The notes below the pieces were generated by a model. It worked only from the letters and a program-made list of their open reading frames with translations, made no database searches and was not told where the DNA came from. A program made the position numbers and the translations under genes. DNA of 8,314 bases from the NCBI GenBank assembly GCA_017502065.1, contig JAFVVU010000100.1, positions 1 through 8,314 on the forward strand, given 5' to 3'. Of the stretch, positions 1-5,146 are shown piece after piece (the stretch's first letter is position 1; every line of letters begins with the position of its first letter). The stretch is from Clostridia bacterium. GTDB lineage: Bacteria; Bacillota; Clostridia; RUG12999.

Positions 1-8
1 CGCTTCAT

Positions 9-155
9 AGCTAAATAACTCCTTCGGAGTAGCTAAATTAAATTCGCCGCAAAGCGTGCGAAGCACAGTTAGCTGCCACAGGCAATTTAGCTGAACTTGT
101 TCAATTTAGCTCGCTGTCAGGCGAATTTAGCTGAATTCAACTTTGTTGAATTCAT
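9..155. repeat. Array of short hairpins separated by AATTTAGCT
   Basis: Copies of a 9-nt repeat alternate with short, mutually different palindromes. AATTTAGCT is exact at 84-92, 103-111 and 124-132, with a degenerate copy at 66-74. The complementary orientation occurs at 9-17 (one mismatch) and 31-39 (AGCTAAATT). Palindromes between them are ACTCC/GGAGT (18-30), CGC/GCG (48-56), TGC/GCA (57-65), GCC/GGC (75-83), GAAC/GTTC (93-102), CGC/GCG (112-123) and a 9-bp GAATTCAAC/GTTGAATTC stem with a TTT loop (133-153). The right end runs into AATTCAT (149-155), the heptamer of the second array near 3.7-4.1 kb. The array sits just upstream of lplA and may continue left of the window. The structure is plain in the sequence; its function is unknown. 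The last hairpin could slow or end transcription from the left, but it lacks a proper U tract. Confidence 0.8.
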
Positions 156-190
156 TTTATCAGTATATGTTGGAAAAGTCAATATTTTTG

Positions 191-219
191 TAGACAAGCG
201 TTATTATTTATGATAAAAT
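191..219 (+). promoter_or_regulatory. Possible sigma-A promoter for lplA operon
   Basis: TAGACA (191-196, 5/6 to the -35 consensus) is followed after 17 nt by TAAAAT (214-219, 5/6 to the -10 consensus). A TG dinucleotide at 211-212 gives an extended -10 form. The weakness is position: transcription would start near 226, leaving a leader of about 10 nt that only just includes the ribosome binding site at 225-230. TATGAT at 209-214 is an alternative -10 that would give a slightly longer leader. This is inference from motif matching only. Confidence 0.35.
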
Positions 220-235
220 ATAATAGGTGAAATTT

Positions 236-1198
236 ATGAAAACTTTGCTTATTGACCTTGCGTCAACTTCTCCACAGTTTAATCTTGCGGCGGAAGAATA
301 TTTTCTTAAAAAGGATGACCGCGATAAGCTTATTTTATGGCAGAACGAGCCGTCAATCATTATCGGCAGAAACCAGAATACGCTTGCGGAAATTAATAAA
401 GAGGCGGCAGATTCCCTTGGTATTCACGTTGTGCGCAGGATGTCGGGCGGCGGCGCTGTTTTTCATGACCTCGGCAACCTTAACTACACGTATATTACCA
501 AAAACGACGGTAACGATTTTTTGAATTTCAAGAAATTTACCGACCCTGTGATTGACGTGCTGGCTTCTCTTGGGGTTACGGCAACGCTTTCGGGAAGAAA
601 CGACCTTTTAATTGACGGGCGCAAGTTTTCGGGAAATGCGCAGTATGTGCATAAGGATATGCTGCTGCACCACGGAACACTGATGTTCAGGAGCGATATT
701 TCCGTTCTTGAAAAGGTTCTTACCGTAAATGAAATGAAAATAAAAACCAAAGGCATCTCATCCGTAAAAAGCAGGGTAACAAACATTTGTGACCACTGCG
801 ACATATCTATAGAACGCTTTAAAACCCTTGTTTTTGATGCGGCGGACGGCGAAAAATATGTCCCCTCCGATGAGGATATTGCCGAGGTTGAAAAGCTGAA
901 AAATGAAAAATATGATACGTGGGACTGGAACTACGGATTTTCGCCCAAATATTCTTATCACAACGCAGCGCATTTTGCCTGCGGAATTATTGAGCTTGAT
1001 ATGGATATTAAAAATGGCATAATTGAAAAAGTGCATTTTTCGGGCGACTTTTTCGGACGTATGGATGCTGCACCCATTGAAGAGGCACTTTGCGGAGTGC
1101 ATCACGAGGAAAAGGAAATAAGAAAAACACTTGAAAAATTCCCGATATTTGAATATTTTGCCGGACTTTGTCCGGATGACCTTATAATTCTCTTTTAG
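236..1198 (+). CDS. lplA: Lipoate-protein ligase A
   Basis: This enzyme activates free lipoate with ATP and attaches it to a lysine of lipoyl-domain proteins such as GcvH or 2-oxoacid dehydrogenase E2 subunits, in the cytoplasm. The 320-residue product has the family landmarks in order: an N-terminal LAAEEYFL segment (17-24), IIIGRNQN (41-48), RRMSGGGAVFHD (67-78) of the lipoate/adenylate pocket, the GRKFSGNAQ segment (128-136) with the lysine expected at the active site (K130), and LHHGTLM (144-150). The C-terminal accessory domain follows from about 225. Length fits the usual 320-340 residues. I chose ATG 236 because AGGTGA (225-230) lies 5 nt upstream; a GTG at 227 in the same frame overlaps that site and is less likely. 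It is first in a three-gene operon, and its stop at 1196-1198 overlaps the AGGAGG of the next gene. No lipoylated substrate gene is visible in the window. Confidence 0.93.
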   Translation: MKTLLIDLASTSPQFNLAAEEYFLKKDDRDKLILWQNEPSIIIGRNQNTLAEINKEAADSLGIHVVRRMSGGGAVFHDLGNLNYTYITKNDGNDFLNFKKFTDPVIDVLASLGVTATLSGRNDLLIDGRKFSGNAQYVHKDMLLHHGTLMFRSDISVLEKVLTVNEMKIKTKGISSVKSRVTNICDHCDISIERFKTLVFDAADGEKYVPSDEDIAEVEKLKNEKYDTWDWNYGFSPKYSYHNAAHFACGIIELDMDIKNGIIEKVHFSGDFFGRMDAAPIEEALCGVHHEEKEIRKTLEKFPIFEYFAGLCPDDLIILF

Positions 1199-1207
1199 GA
1201 GGCAATT

Positions 1208-2149
1208 ATGGAAAACAAAAAATGTATTAAAACAAGCATTGGCGGTCAGGCGGTTCTTGAAGGCGTTATGATGAAAGGACCCGACTATATTGCAACAAGC
1301 GTGCGCAAAAAAAGCGGCGAAATTATTGTTGATAAACAGCCCGTTAATGCAGTTATAAAAAAGAACAAGCTTGCAAAGCTCCCTATTGTACGTGGAGTTG
1401 TTAATTTCATTCAGTCTATGGTGCTTGGGGTAAAAACCCTGATGCTTTCGGCTGACCTTTACGATTTTGAAGAGGACGAAGCTACCTACGAACCGTCAAA
1501 ATTTGATTTATGGCTTGAAAAGGTGTTTAAAAATAAAGATGCCGTAATTTACACATCGGTTGTGCTTGCGCTGTTTTTGTCGGTTGCGCTGTTTATTTTC
1601 CTGCCGGCGTTTATAACACGTCTTGTTACACCGTTTATTTCCCTTGATTTTGTGAAAAGCCTTATTGAAGGCGTTGTCCGTATGGCAATTTTTGTTGCAT
1701 ATGTACTTTTGGTATCACAAACAAAGGAAATCAAAAGGGTGTTCCAGTACCACGGTGCCGAGCATAAATCAATTGCATGTTACGAACACGGCGAAGAGCT
1801 TACGGTAGAAAACGTGCGCAAATACTCCCGTTTCCACCCACGTTGCGGTACAAGCTTTTTGATTGAAGTTATGATTATCGGTATCATTGTATTTTCGTTT
1901 GTTACATGGAGTAATCTTGCACTTCGAATTGTTATAAAGCTTGCTCTTCTGCCGCTTGTTGCAGGACTTGCATATGAATTTATAAAATTTGCCGGCAGAT
2001 GCGATAACAAGCTGATGCGTGCGCTTAGTGCACCGGGACTCTGGCTGCAGAGAATTACAACAAAAGAACCTGACGACGAGCAGATTGAGGTTGCAATCCG
2101 TTCGCTAACAGAAGTAATTCCCAAAAATGAGGAAGATGCAAAGTGGTAA
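1208..2149 (+). CDS. DUF1385 family membrane protein, YqhQ type
   Basis: The product is a 313-residue integral membrane protein of the DUF1385 family (YqhQ in Bacillus), whose biochemical role is not established. The N-terminus carries the family hallmark IGGQAVLEGVMMKGP (11-25). Hydrophobic segments at about 112-140, 150-170, 217-235 and 238-257 suggest four membrane spans. Between spans two and three are the conserved HGAEHKSIACYE (182-193) and HPRCGTSF (210-217), whose His and Cys residues could bind metal, though that is inference. The conserved APGLWLQRITTKEP block (275-288) follows the last span. AGGAGG at 1197-1202 lies 5 nt before ATG 1208. Its 3' end overlaps the prmC start by 7 nt, so the two genes are probably translationally coupled. 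The yqhQ-prmC pairing is common in Firmicutes. Confidence 0.9.
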   Translation: MENKKCIKTSIGGQAVLEGVMMKGPDYIATSVRKKSGEIIVDKQPVNAVIKKNKLAKLPIVRGVVNFIQSMVLGVKTLMLSADLYDFEEDEATYEPSKFDLWLEKVFKNKDAVIYTSVVLALFLSVALFIFLPAFITRLVTPFISLDFVKSLIEGVVRMAIFVAYVLLVSQTKEIKRVFQYHGAEHKSIACYEHGEELTVENVRKYSRFHPRCGTSFLIEVMIIGIIVFSFVTWSNLALRIVIKLALLPLVAGLAYEFIKFAGRCDNKLMRALSAPGLWLQRITTKEPDDEQIEVAIRSLTEVIPKNEEDAKW

Positions 2150-2964
2150 TAAACGAGCTTATTCGCAAGGGCGCAGATGCCCTTGAAAACAAAGTGGAAA
2201 ATCCCATCCGTGAGGCAAGGCTTATTCTTGCCCACGCGGCAGAGGTTTCGGTTTCTGATATAATTGTCCGCGGCGGTGATGAGGTTTCCACTGAATGTGA
2301 AAAAAAATATTTTGAAAATATCAGGCAAAGGGCATGCGGCATGCCCTTTGCTTATATTACGGGCGAGCAGGAGTTTTTCGGACTTAAATTTGCCGTAAAC
2401 GAAAACGTGCTTATTCCCCGTAGCGACACGGAAATTCTTGTGGAATTTGCCCTTTCTGCTGGTGGCAAAACCGTGCTTGACATCTGTACGGGAAGCGGAT
2501 GTATTGCCGTAGCCCTGGCAAAAAATCTGCCTGATTCTAAAGTTTCGGCGGTAGATATTTCCCCTGCCGCACTTGAAATTGCCAAAAAAAATGCATCCGC
2601 AAACGGATGCGATAATGTTTCGTTTTTTGAAACTAATATACTTTCTGAAATCCCAGGCGGAAAGTTTGATCTTATTGTATCAAATCCGCCGTATATTGAA
2701 AGAGCCGAGCTTTCATCTCTTATGAAAGACGTGATTGAATTTGAGCCGCGCCTTGCTCTTGACGGCGGCGACGACGGACTTATTTTTTACCGCCGCATCT
2801 GCGCCCTTGCACCGCAGATTTTAAATAAAGGCGGCACTCTTGCATTTGAAATCGGATATAATCAGTACGAGTCCGTTTATGAAATTATGAAAGAAAATTT
2901 TTCGGAAATAGGATATAAAGAAGATTTGTCGGGCATAAAAAGAGTGCTCTACGGAAAACTTTAG
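2143..2964 (+). CDS. prmC: Peptide chain release factor N5-glutamine methyltransferase
   Basis: PrmC (HemK) uses SAM to methylate the glutamine of the GGQ motif in release factors RF1 and RF2, which speeds peptide release at stop codons. The 273-residue product has an N-terminal helical domain (about 1-75) with the family signature YITGEQEFFGL (71-81) and VLIPRSDTEILVE (89-101). A Rossmann methyltransferase domain follows, with the SAM-binding loop VLDICTGSGC (111-120), the acidic VDIS (137-140) and the catalytic NPPY (181-184) that holds the substrate amide. The start is GTG 2143, preceded by GAGGAAGA (2129-2136), and lies inside the last codons of the upstream gene. An ATG at 2136 is out of frame. 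Two strong palindromes lie in the reading frame (2325-2351 and 2593-2610). prfA, often the next gene in Firmicutes, is absent; truA converges instead. Confidence 0.95.
   Translation: MVINELIRKGADALENKVENPIREARLILAHAAEVSVSDIIVRGGDEVSTECEKKYFENIRQRACGMPFAYITGEQEFFGLKFAVNENVLIPRSDTEILVEFALSAGGKTVLDICTGSGCIAVALAKNLPDSKVSAVDISPAALEIAKKNASANGCDNVSFFETNILSEIPGGKFDLIVSNPPYIERAELSSLMKDVIEFEPRLALDGGDDGLIFYRRICALAPQILNKGGTLAFEIGYNQYESVYEIMKENFSEIGYKEDLSGIKRVLYGKL
2325..2351. repeat. 12-bp perfect inverted repeat inside prmC
   Basis: GCAAAGGGCATG (2325-2336) and its exact complement CATGCCCTTTGC (2340-2351) are separated by a 3-nt CGG loop. The stem encodes roughly residues 61-70 of PrmC, just before the conserved YITGE motif. 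The protein appears collinear with the family here, so this is not clearly an inserted element. Confidence 0.85.
2593..2610. repeat. 7-bp perfect inverted repeat inside prmC
   Basis: GCATCCG (2593-2599) pairs with CGGATGC (2604-2610) across a 4-nt CAAA loop, encoding residues 151-156 (ASANGC) of PrmC. It is a second compact hairpin in the same gene, with a size and loop like those of the hairpin arrays. Chance remains possible for a stem of this length. Confidence 0.6.
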
Positions 2965-2978
2965 TAGAACACTTTTTT
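2937..2978. terminator. Bidirectional terminator over prmC/truA stops
   Basis: GTGCTCTAC (2944-2952) pairs with GTAGAACAC (2964-2972), 8 of 9 positions, across an 11-nt loop. On the plus strand the stem is followed by six T (2973-2978). On the minus strand it is followed by TCTTTTT from the A-rich run before 2944. Both strands therefore have a stem plus U tract. The structure spans the last codons and stops of both convergent genes, and no other terminator is visible between the two operons. Confidence 0.6.
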
Positions 2979-3695
2979 AAGCATAAGACCTTCGGGAGGA
3001 GCAGTTATACCTGCTCTTTTTCTGTCTTTTGATGCGATTATTTCTTCAATTTCATTTTTATCAATCTTGCCGTTACCCACGTAAACAAGCGTACCTGCAA
3101 TTATGCGAACCATATTGTAAAGGTAGCCGTTTGCGTGGATTTTTATTTTTATCATATCCCCCGTTTTTGAAACCTTAAGGTCATAAATTTCTTTTACGGT
3201 GGTTTTCTGCTGACCGCCTGTTGACATAAATCCTGCAAAATCCTTTTCGCCGATAAACGCCATTGCGGCTTTTTTCATTGCCGAAACATTTACTTTTTGC
3301 GGATAATGCCAGGAAAAACGTGCCGAAAGCGCGTGTTTATGCGGCGCTGTCCATATGCGGTATTCATATATTTTTGATTTTGCGGAAAAACGCGCGTGGA
3401 AATCCTCTTCCGCAACTCTTCCGCTCATACACGAAATGTCATCCGGAAGTACGGTGTTAAGCGCAAACGGAATTTTATCCGCAGGAATTTTCGTATTTGT
3501 ATGAAAATTGCACACATATTCTTCGGCGTGAACGCCTGCATCGGTGCGGCTGCAACCGATTATTGCCGATTTTTCCCCCGTTATTTCAAAAATTGCCCCC
3601 TCAAGCAGCTCCTGAACGGTCGTGGCATTATTCTGTTTTTGAAATCCGTGATAATTTGTACCGTCATAGGATACAGTAAGGACAATGTTTTTCAT
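2961..3695 (-). CDS. truA: tRNA pseudouridine(38-40) synthase TruA
   Basis: TruA converts uridines 38, 39 and 40 in the tRNA anticodon stem-loop to pseudouridine. The 244-residue product matches the usual length. It begins MKNIVLTVSYDGTNYHGFQ, the standard N-terminus, and carries the catalytic aspartate in GCSRTDAGVHA (48-57; D52). The conserved RFSAKSKIYEYRI stretch lies at about 102-114, GYLYNMVRIIAGTL at 190-203, and AGITAPPEGL at 228-237. I chose the ATG at 3693-3695 because AGAGGA (complement of 3702-3707) lies 6 nt upstream. The frame stays open for 31 more codons, but that extension reads through the hairpin array and is unlike the family. It is the last gene of the ecfA1-ecfA2-ecfT-truA group and is separated from ecfT by the array cassette. 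Its stop overlaps that of prmC by 4 nt. Confidence 0.95.
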   Translation of the reverse strand: MKNIVLTVSYDGTNYHGFQKQNNATTVQELLEGAIFEITGEKSAIIGCSRTDAGVHAEEYVCNFHTNTKIPADKIPFALNTVLPDDISCMSGRVAEEDFHARFSAKSKIYEYRIWTAPHKHALSARFSWHYPQKVNVSAMKKAAMAFIGEKDFAGFMSTGGQQKTTVKEIYDLKVSKTGDMIKIKIHANGYLYNMVRIIAGTLVYVGNGKIDKNEIEEIIASKDRKRAGITAPPEGLMLKKVFY

Positions 3696-3716
3696 GTGTT
3701 TTCCTCTTTTTACAAA

Positions 3717-3798
3717 TGCACGATAGTGCAATTCATGAGCCGTAAGGCTCTTTTCACGAAAGACGAAGTCTTTCAATTCATGCCGCAAGGCAATTCAT
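3717..3798. repeat. Left hairpin array, AATTCAT repeat (cassette arm)
   Basis: AATTCAT occurs at 3730-3736, 3775-3781 and 3792-3798, with a degenerate copy (TTTTCACG) at 3751-3758. The palindromes between copies are TGCAC-GATA-GTGCA (3717-3730), GAGCC-GTAA-GGCTC (3737-3750), GAAAGAC-GAA-GTCTTTC (3758-3774) and TGCC-GCAA-GGCA (3781-3792). Stems differ completely between units while loops are similar. The arm starts 9 nt beyond the truA ribosome binding site. Its last heptamer supplies the stop codon of the small ORF at 3795-4034. Confidence 0.85.
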
Positions 3799-4034
3799 TG
3801 CTTTTCTTTGTTTATATTTTCTTTTGCTGTGGTTATTGATGCAACAAGTACCCTGCGAATTTTACTGCAGTGTTCGGATAACTTCTCAAATTCTTTTTCT
3901 GTTGCTATGTTTGCATCTTTAAATATAGAAATCCAGTAATCTGTTTCATAACATTCTTTTAAAGCAATCTGAAGTTTATTTATAAAATCCGCCGATGAAT
4001 TGATAACTTCGTTATCATGAATTGGCTTCGCCAT
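3795..4034 (-). CDS. Truncated four-helix-bundle (S23/Avd-like) protein
   Basis: The 79-residue reading frame resembles the C-terminal two thirds of the four-helix-bundle family that includes proteins encoded in 23S rRNA intervening sequences (S23) and Avd accessory proteins of diversity-generating retroelements. The recognisable part is SADFINKLQIALKECYETDYW (from about residue 14) followed by an EKEFEKLSEHCSKIRRVLV helix and a TAKEN tail. Family members are usually about 115-125 residues. The first helix and the usual SKQLLRSGTSIGAN-like segment are missing. Residues 1-13 (MAKPIHDNEVINS) are simply translated hairpin-array sequence. No ribosome binding site precedes ATG 4034, and an in-frame TGA lies four codons upstream. 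The stop TGA is inside an AATTCAT heptamer. It may be a decayed remnant or a short product made from the ecfT-truA transcript. The family call is from memory of sequence patterns, not a search. Confidence 0.6.
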   Translation of the reverse strand: MAKPIHDNEVINSSADFINKLQIALKECYETDYWISIFKDANIATEKEFEKLSEHCSKIRRVLVASITTAKENINKEKQ

Positions 4035-4084
4035 GAATTGTTGTTGTCACAACATGAATTGAATTGGCATTACAGCCAATTCAT
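3995..4084. repeat. Right hairpin array, ATGAATT repeat (cassette arm)
   Basis: ATGAATT, the complement of the left-arm heptamer, occurs at 3995-4001, 4017-4023, 4033-4039 and 4054-4060. Palindromes between copies are GATAAC-TTC-GTTATC (4002-4016), GGC-TTC-GCC (4024-4032), GTTGT-TGTC-ACAAC (4040-4053) and an 8-bp GAATTGGC/GCCAATTC stem with a 6-nt loop (4061-4082). The last stem ends in AATTCAT (4078-4084). The arm encodes the N-terminus of the small ORF, and on the ecfT side it encodes the last four EcfT residues and stop. Together with 3717-3798 it forms inverted arms around the four-helix-bundle remnant. Confidence 0.85.
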
Positions 4085-4867
4085 TACTATTACCACCGCA
4101 AAAACTGCGGCACTTATCAAAAATGCGCCTGCATCAATTCTTTTCATTTTTATGGCTTTAAGCTTGGTTCTTCCCTCACCGCCACGATAGCAACGGCATT
4201 CCATTGCGGTTGCAAGGTCATCTGCACGGCGAAACGCGCTTACGAAAAGCGGCACAAGTATCGGAATAAGTGCTTTTGCCCTGTGAATAAGGCTTCCCGA
4301 TTCAAAATCCGAGCCGCGCGCCGACTGCGCTTTCATTATTTTATCGGTTTCGTCAATTATTGTAGGAATAAAGCGGATTGCAATTGTCATCATCATTGCA
4401 ATTTCGTGTGCCGGAAACCCGATTTTACTAAGCGGACGGAACAGACTTTCAATTCCGTCGGTAAGTACAATGGGAGATGTTGTATACGTCAGAAGCGACG
4501 TGCCGATTACAAGGAAAATAAGGCGAAGCGACATTGCAATTGTAAGGCGAACGCCCTCTTTTGTTATTGTTATTATTCCCCATTTGAAAATGGGTTCTCC
4601 CCTTGTTAAAAACAGGTTGATTACCGCTGTAAATATAACGAAAAACAGCAGCGGTTTTAAGCTTTTTACAAGCATTTTAAACGGCACTTTTGCAATTTTG
4701 TTTACAGCAAACAGAAACAGCGCAAGAGCCAGATATCCGGCAAAGTTTCCGACTGTAAAAAGAACTATTAAAAATGCCACTATAAGCAGTATTTTGGTGC
4801 GCGGGTCAAGCCGGTGAATCACCGAATTACCCGGCAGGTACTGCCCTATTGTTATATCTTTAAGCAT
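4070..4867 (-). CDS. ecfT: ECF transporter transmembrane subunit EcfT
   Basis: EcfT is the membrane scaffold of energy-coupling factor importers. It links the two ATPases EcfA1 and EcfA2 to interchangeable vitamin-binding S components. The 265-residue product begins with the family motif GQYLPGNSVIHRLDPRTKI (8-26). Hydrophobic segments at about 26-56, 68-86 and 108-128 and a hydrophobic C-terminus (about 247-264) are membrane spans. The two coupling-helix signatures that dock in the ATPases are visible as AQSARGSDF (180-188) and ECRCYRGGEGRTK (223-235). ATG at 4865-4867 is preceded by AGAGGG at a 7-nt spacing. The C-terminal MNWL and stop lie in the last hairpin of the neighbouring repeat array, so the original 3' end may have been altered. 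The gap to ecfA2 (266 nt) is unusually wide for this operon and holds a structured element. Confidence 0.94.
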   Translation of the reverse strand: MLKDITIGQYLPGNSVIHRLDPRTKILLIVAFLIVLFTVGNFAGYLALALFLFAVNKIAKVPFKMLVKSLKPLLFFVIFTAVINLFLTRGEPIFKWGIITITKEGVRLTIAMSLRLIFLVIGTSLLTYTTSPIVLTDGIESLFRPLSKIGFPAHEIAMMMTIAIRFIPTIIDETDKIMKAQSARGSDFESGSLIHRAKALIPILVPLFVSAFRRADDLATAMECRCYRGGEGRTKLKAIKMKRIDAGAFLISAAVFAVVIVMNWL

Positions 4868-4910
4868 CAGTTTTCCCTCTTAAACGTTTAAAGCTGTTTG
4901 GAATCGAATC

Positions 4911-5146
4911 CCATAAGCCTTAAACTTGTTAAATTTTTATTCTTAAAATTTGTCGTCCTTGCAAGGCGCCAAGCCTTGCTTCGTCCTCCGCATTCCAACT
5001 ATATAAAATTTTCCTGCGTTTAAGGTCGAAGAGTTTAAAACCTATAAATTTTGATGGAAGACAAAGAAAATTCAAAAATAATACTGACGTATATTTGTAG
5101 AATTTTCTGCAGTATTACGCAAAATTTATGGTTTTAAACCTTATGG
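4911..5146. mobile_element. Candidate MITE-like structured element
   Basis: The ecfA2-ecfT gap holds a roughly 236-bp element bounded by imperfect terminal inverted repeats: CCATAAGCCTTAAAC (4911-4925) and, read on the other strand, CCATAAGGTTTAAAAC (5131-5146). Internal inverted repeats give two subdomains. One is closed by CCTTAAAC/GTTTAAGG (4918-4925/5018-5025) and contains GCAAGGC/GCCTTGC (4961-4967/4973-4979). The other is closed by a stem of about 19 bp with one bulge (5034-5053/5120-5138) and contains two mutually exclusive stems. There is no ORF of note. I see no clear target-site duplication, so mobility is inference. A structured leader of the ecfT mRNA is the alternative. The right end overlaps the last codons and stop of ecfA2. 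Confidence 0.5.

Noticed and set aside
1..155. CRISPR array
   Set aside because: Repeats are only 7-9 nt, the intervals are 9-21 nt and palindromic, and both repeat orientations occur. CRISPR repeats are longer with non-palindromic spacers of about 30 nt, and no cas gene is present.
133..158. Intrinsic terminator at the end of the first array
   Set aside because: The 9-bp stem is AT-rich and is followed by ATTTTATC rather than a run of T, so termination is doubtful.
2143..2964. Missing prfA next to prmC as a sign of rearrangement
   Set aside because: Gene order around prmC varies among Firmicutes, and nothing at the junction marks a breakpoint.
3696..3788. N-terminal extension of TruA by 31 codons
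   Set aside because: The extension reads through the hairpin array, while the inner ATG has a good ribosome binding site and matches the normal family start.
4064..4609. 181-codon plus-strand open frame opposite ecfT
   Set aside because: It is antisense to a clear EcfT, has a Cys/His/Arg-rich composition typical of shadow frames, and shows no family resemblance.
4880..4891. Palindrome TTAAACGTTTAA before ecfT as an operator
   Set aside because: A 12-nt AT-rich palindrome is not rare in such DNA, it matches no regulator site I can name, and it sits within the ribosome-site region of an internal operon gene.
4868..5133. Vitamin riboswitch upstream of ecfT
   Set aside because: I recognise no conserved core of the FMN, TPP, cobalamin or other vitamin riboswitches. 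The terminal inverted repeats fit a mobile-type element better.
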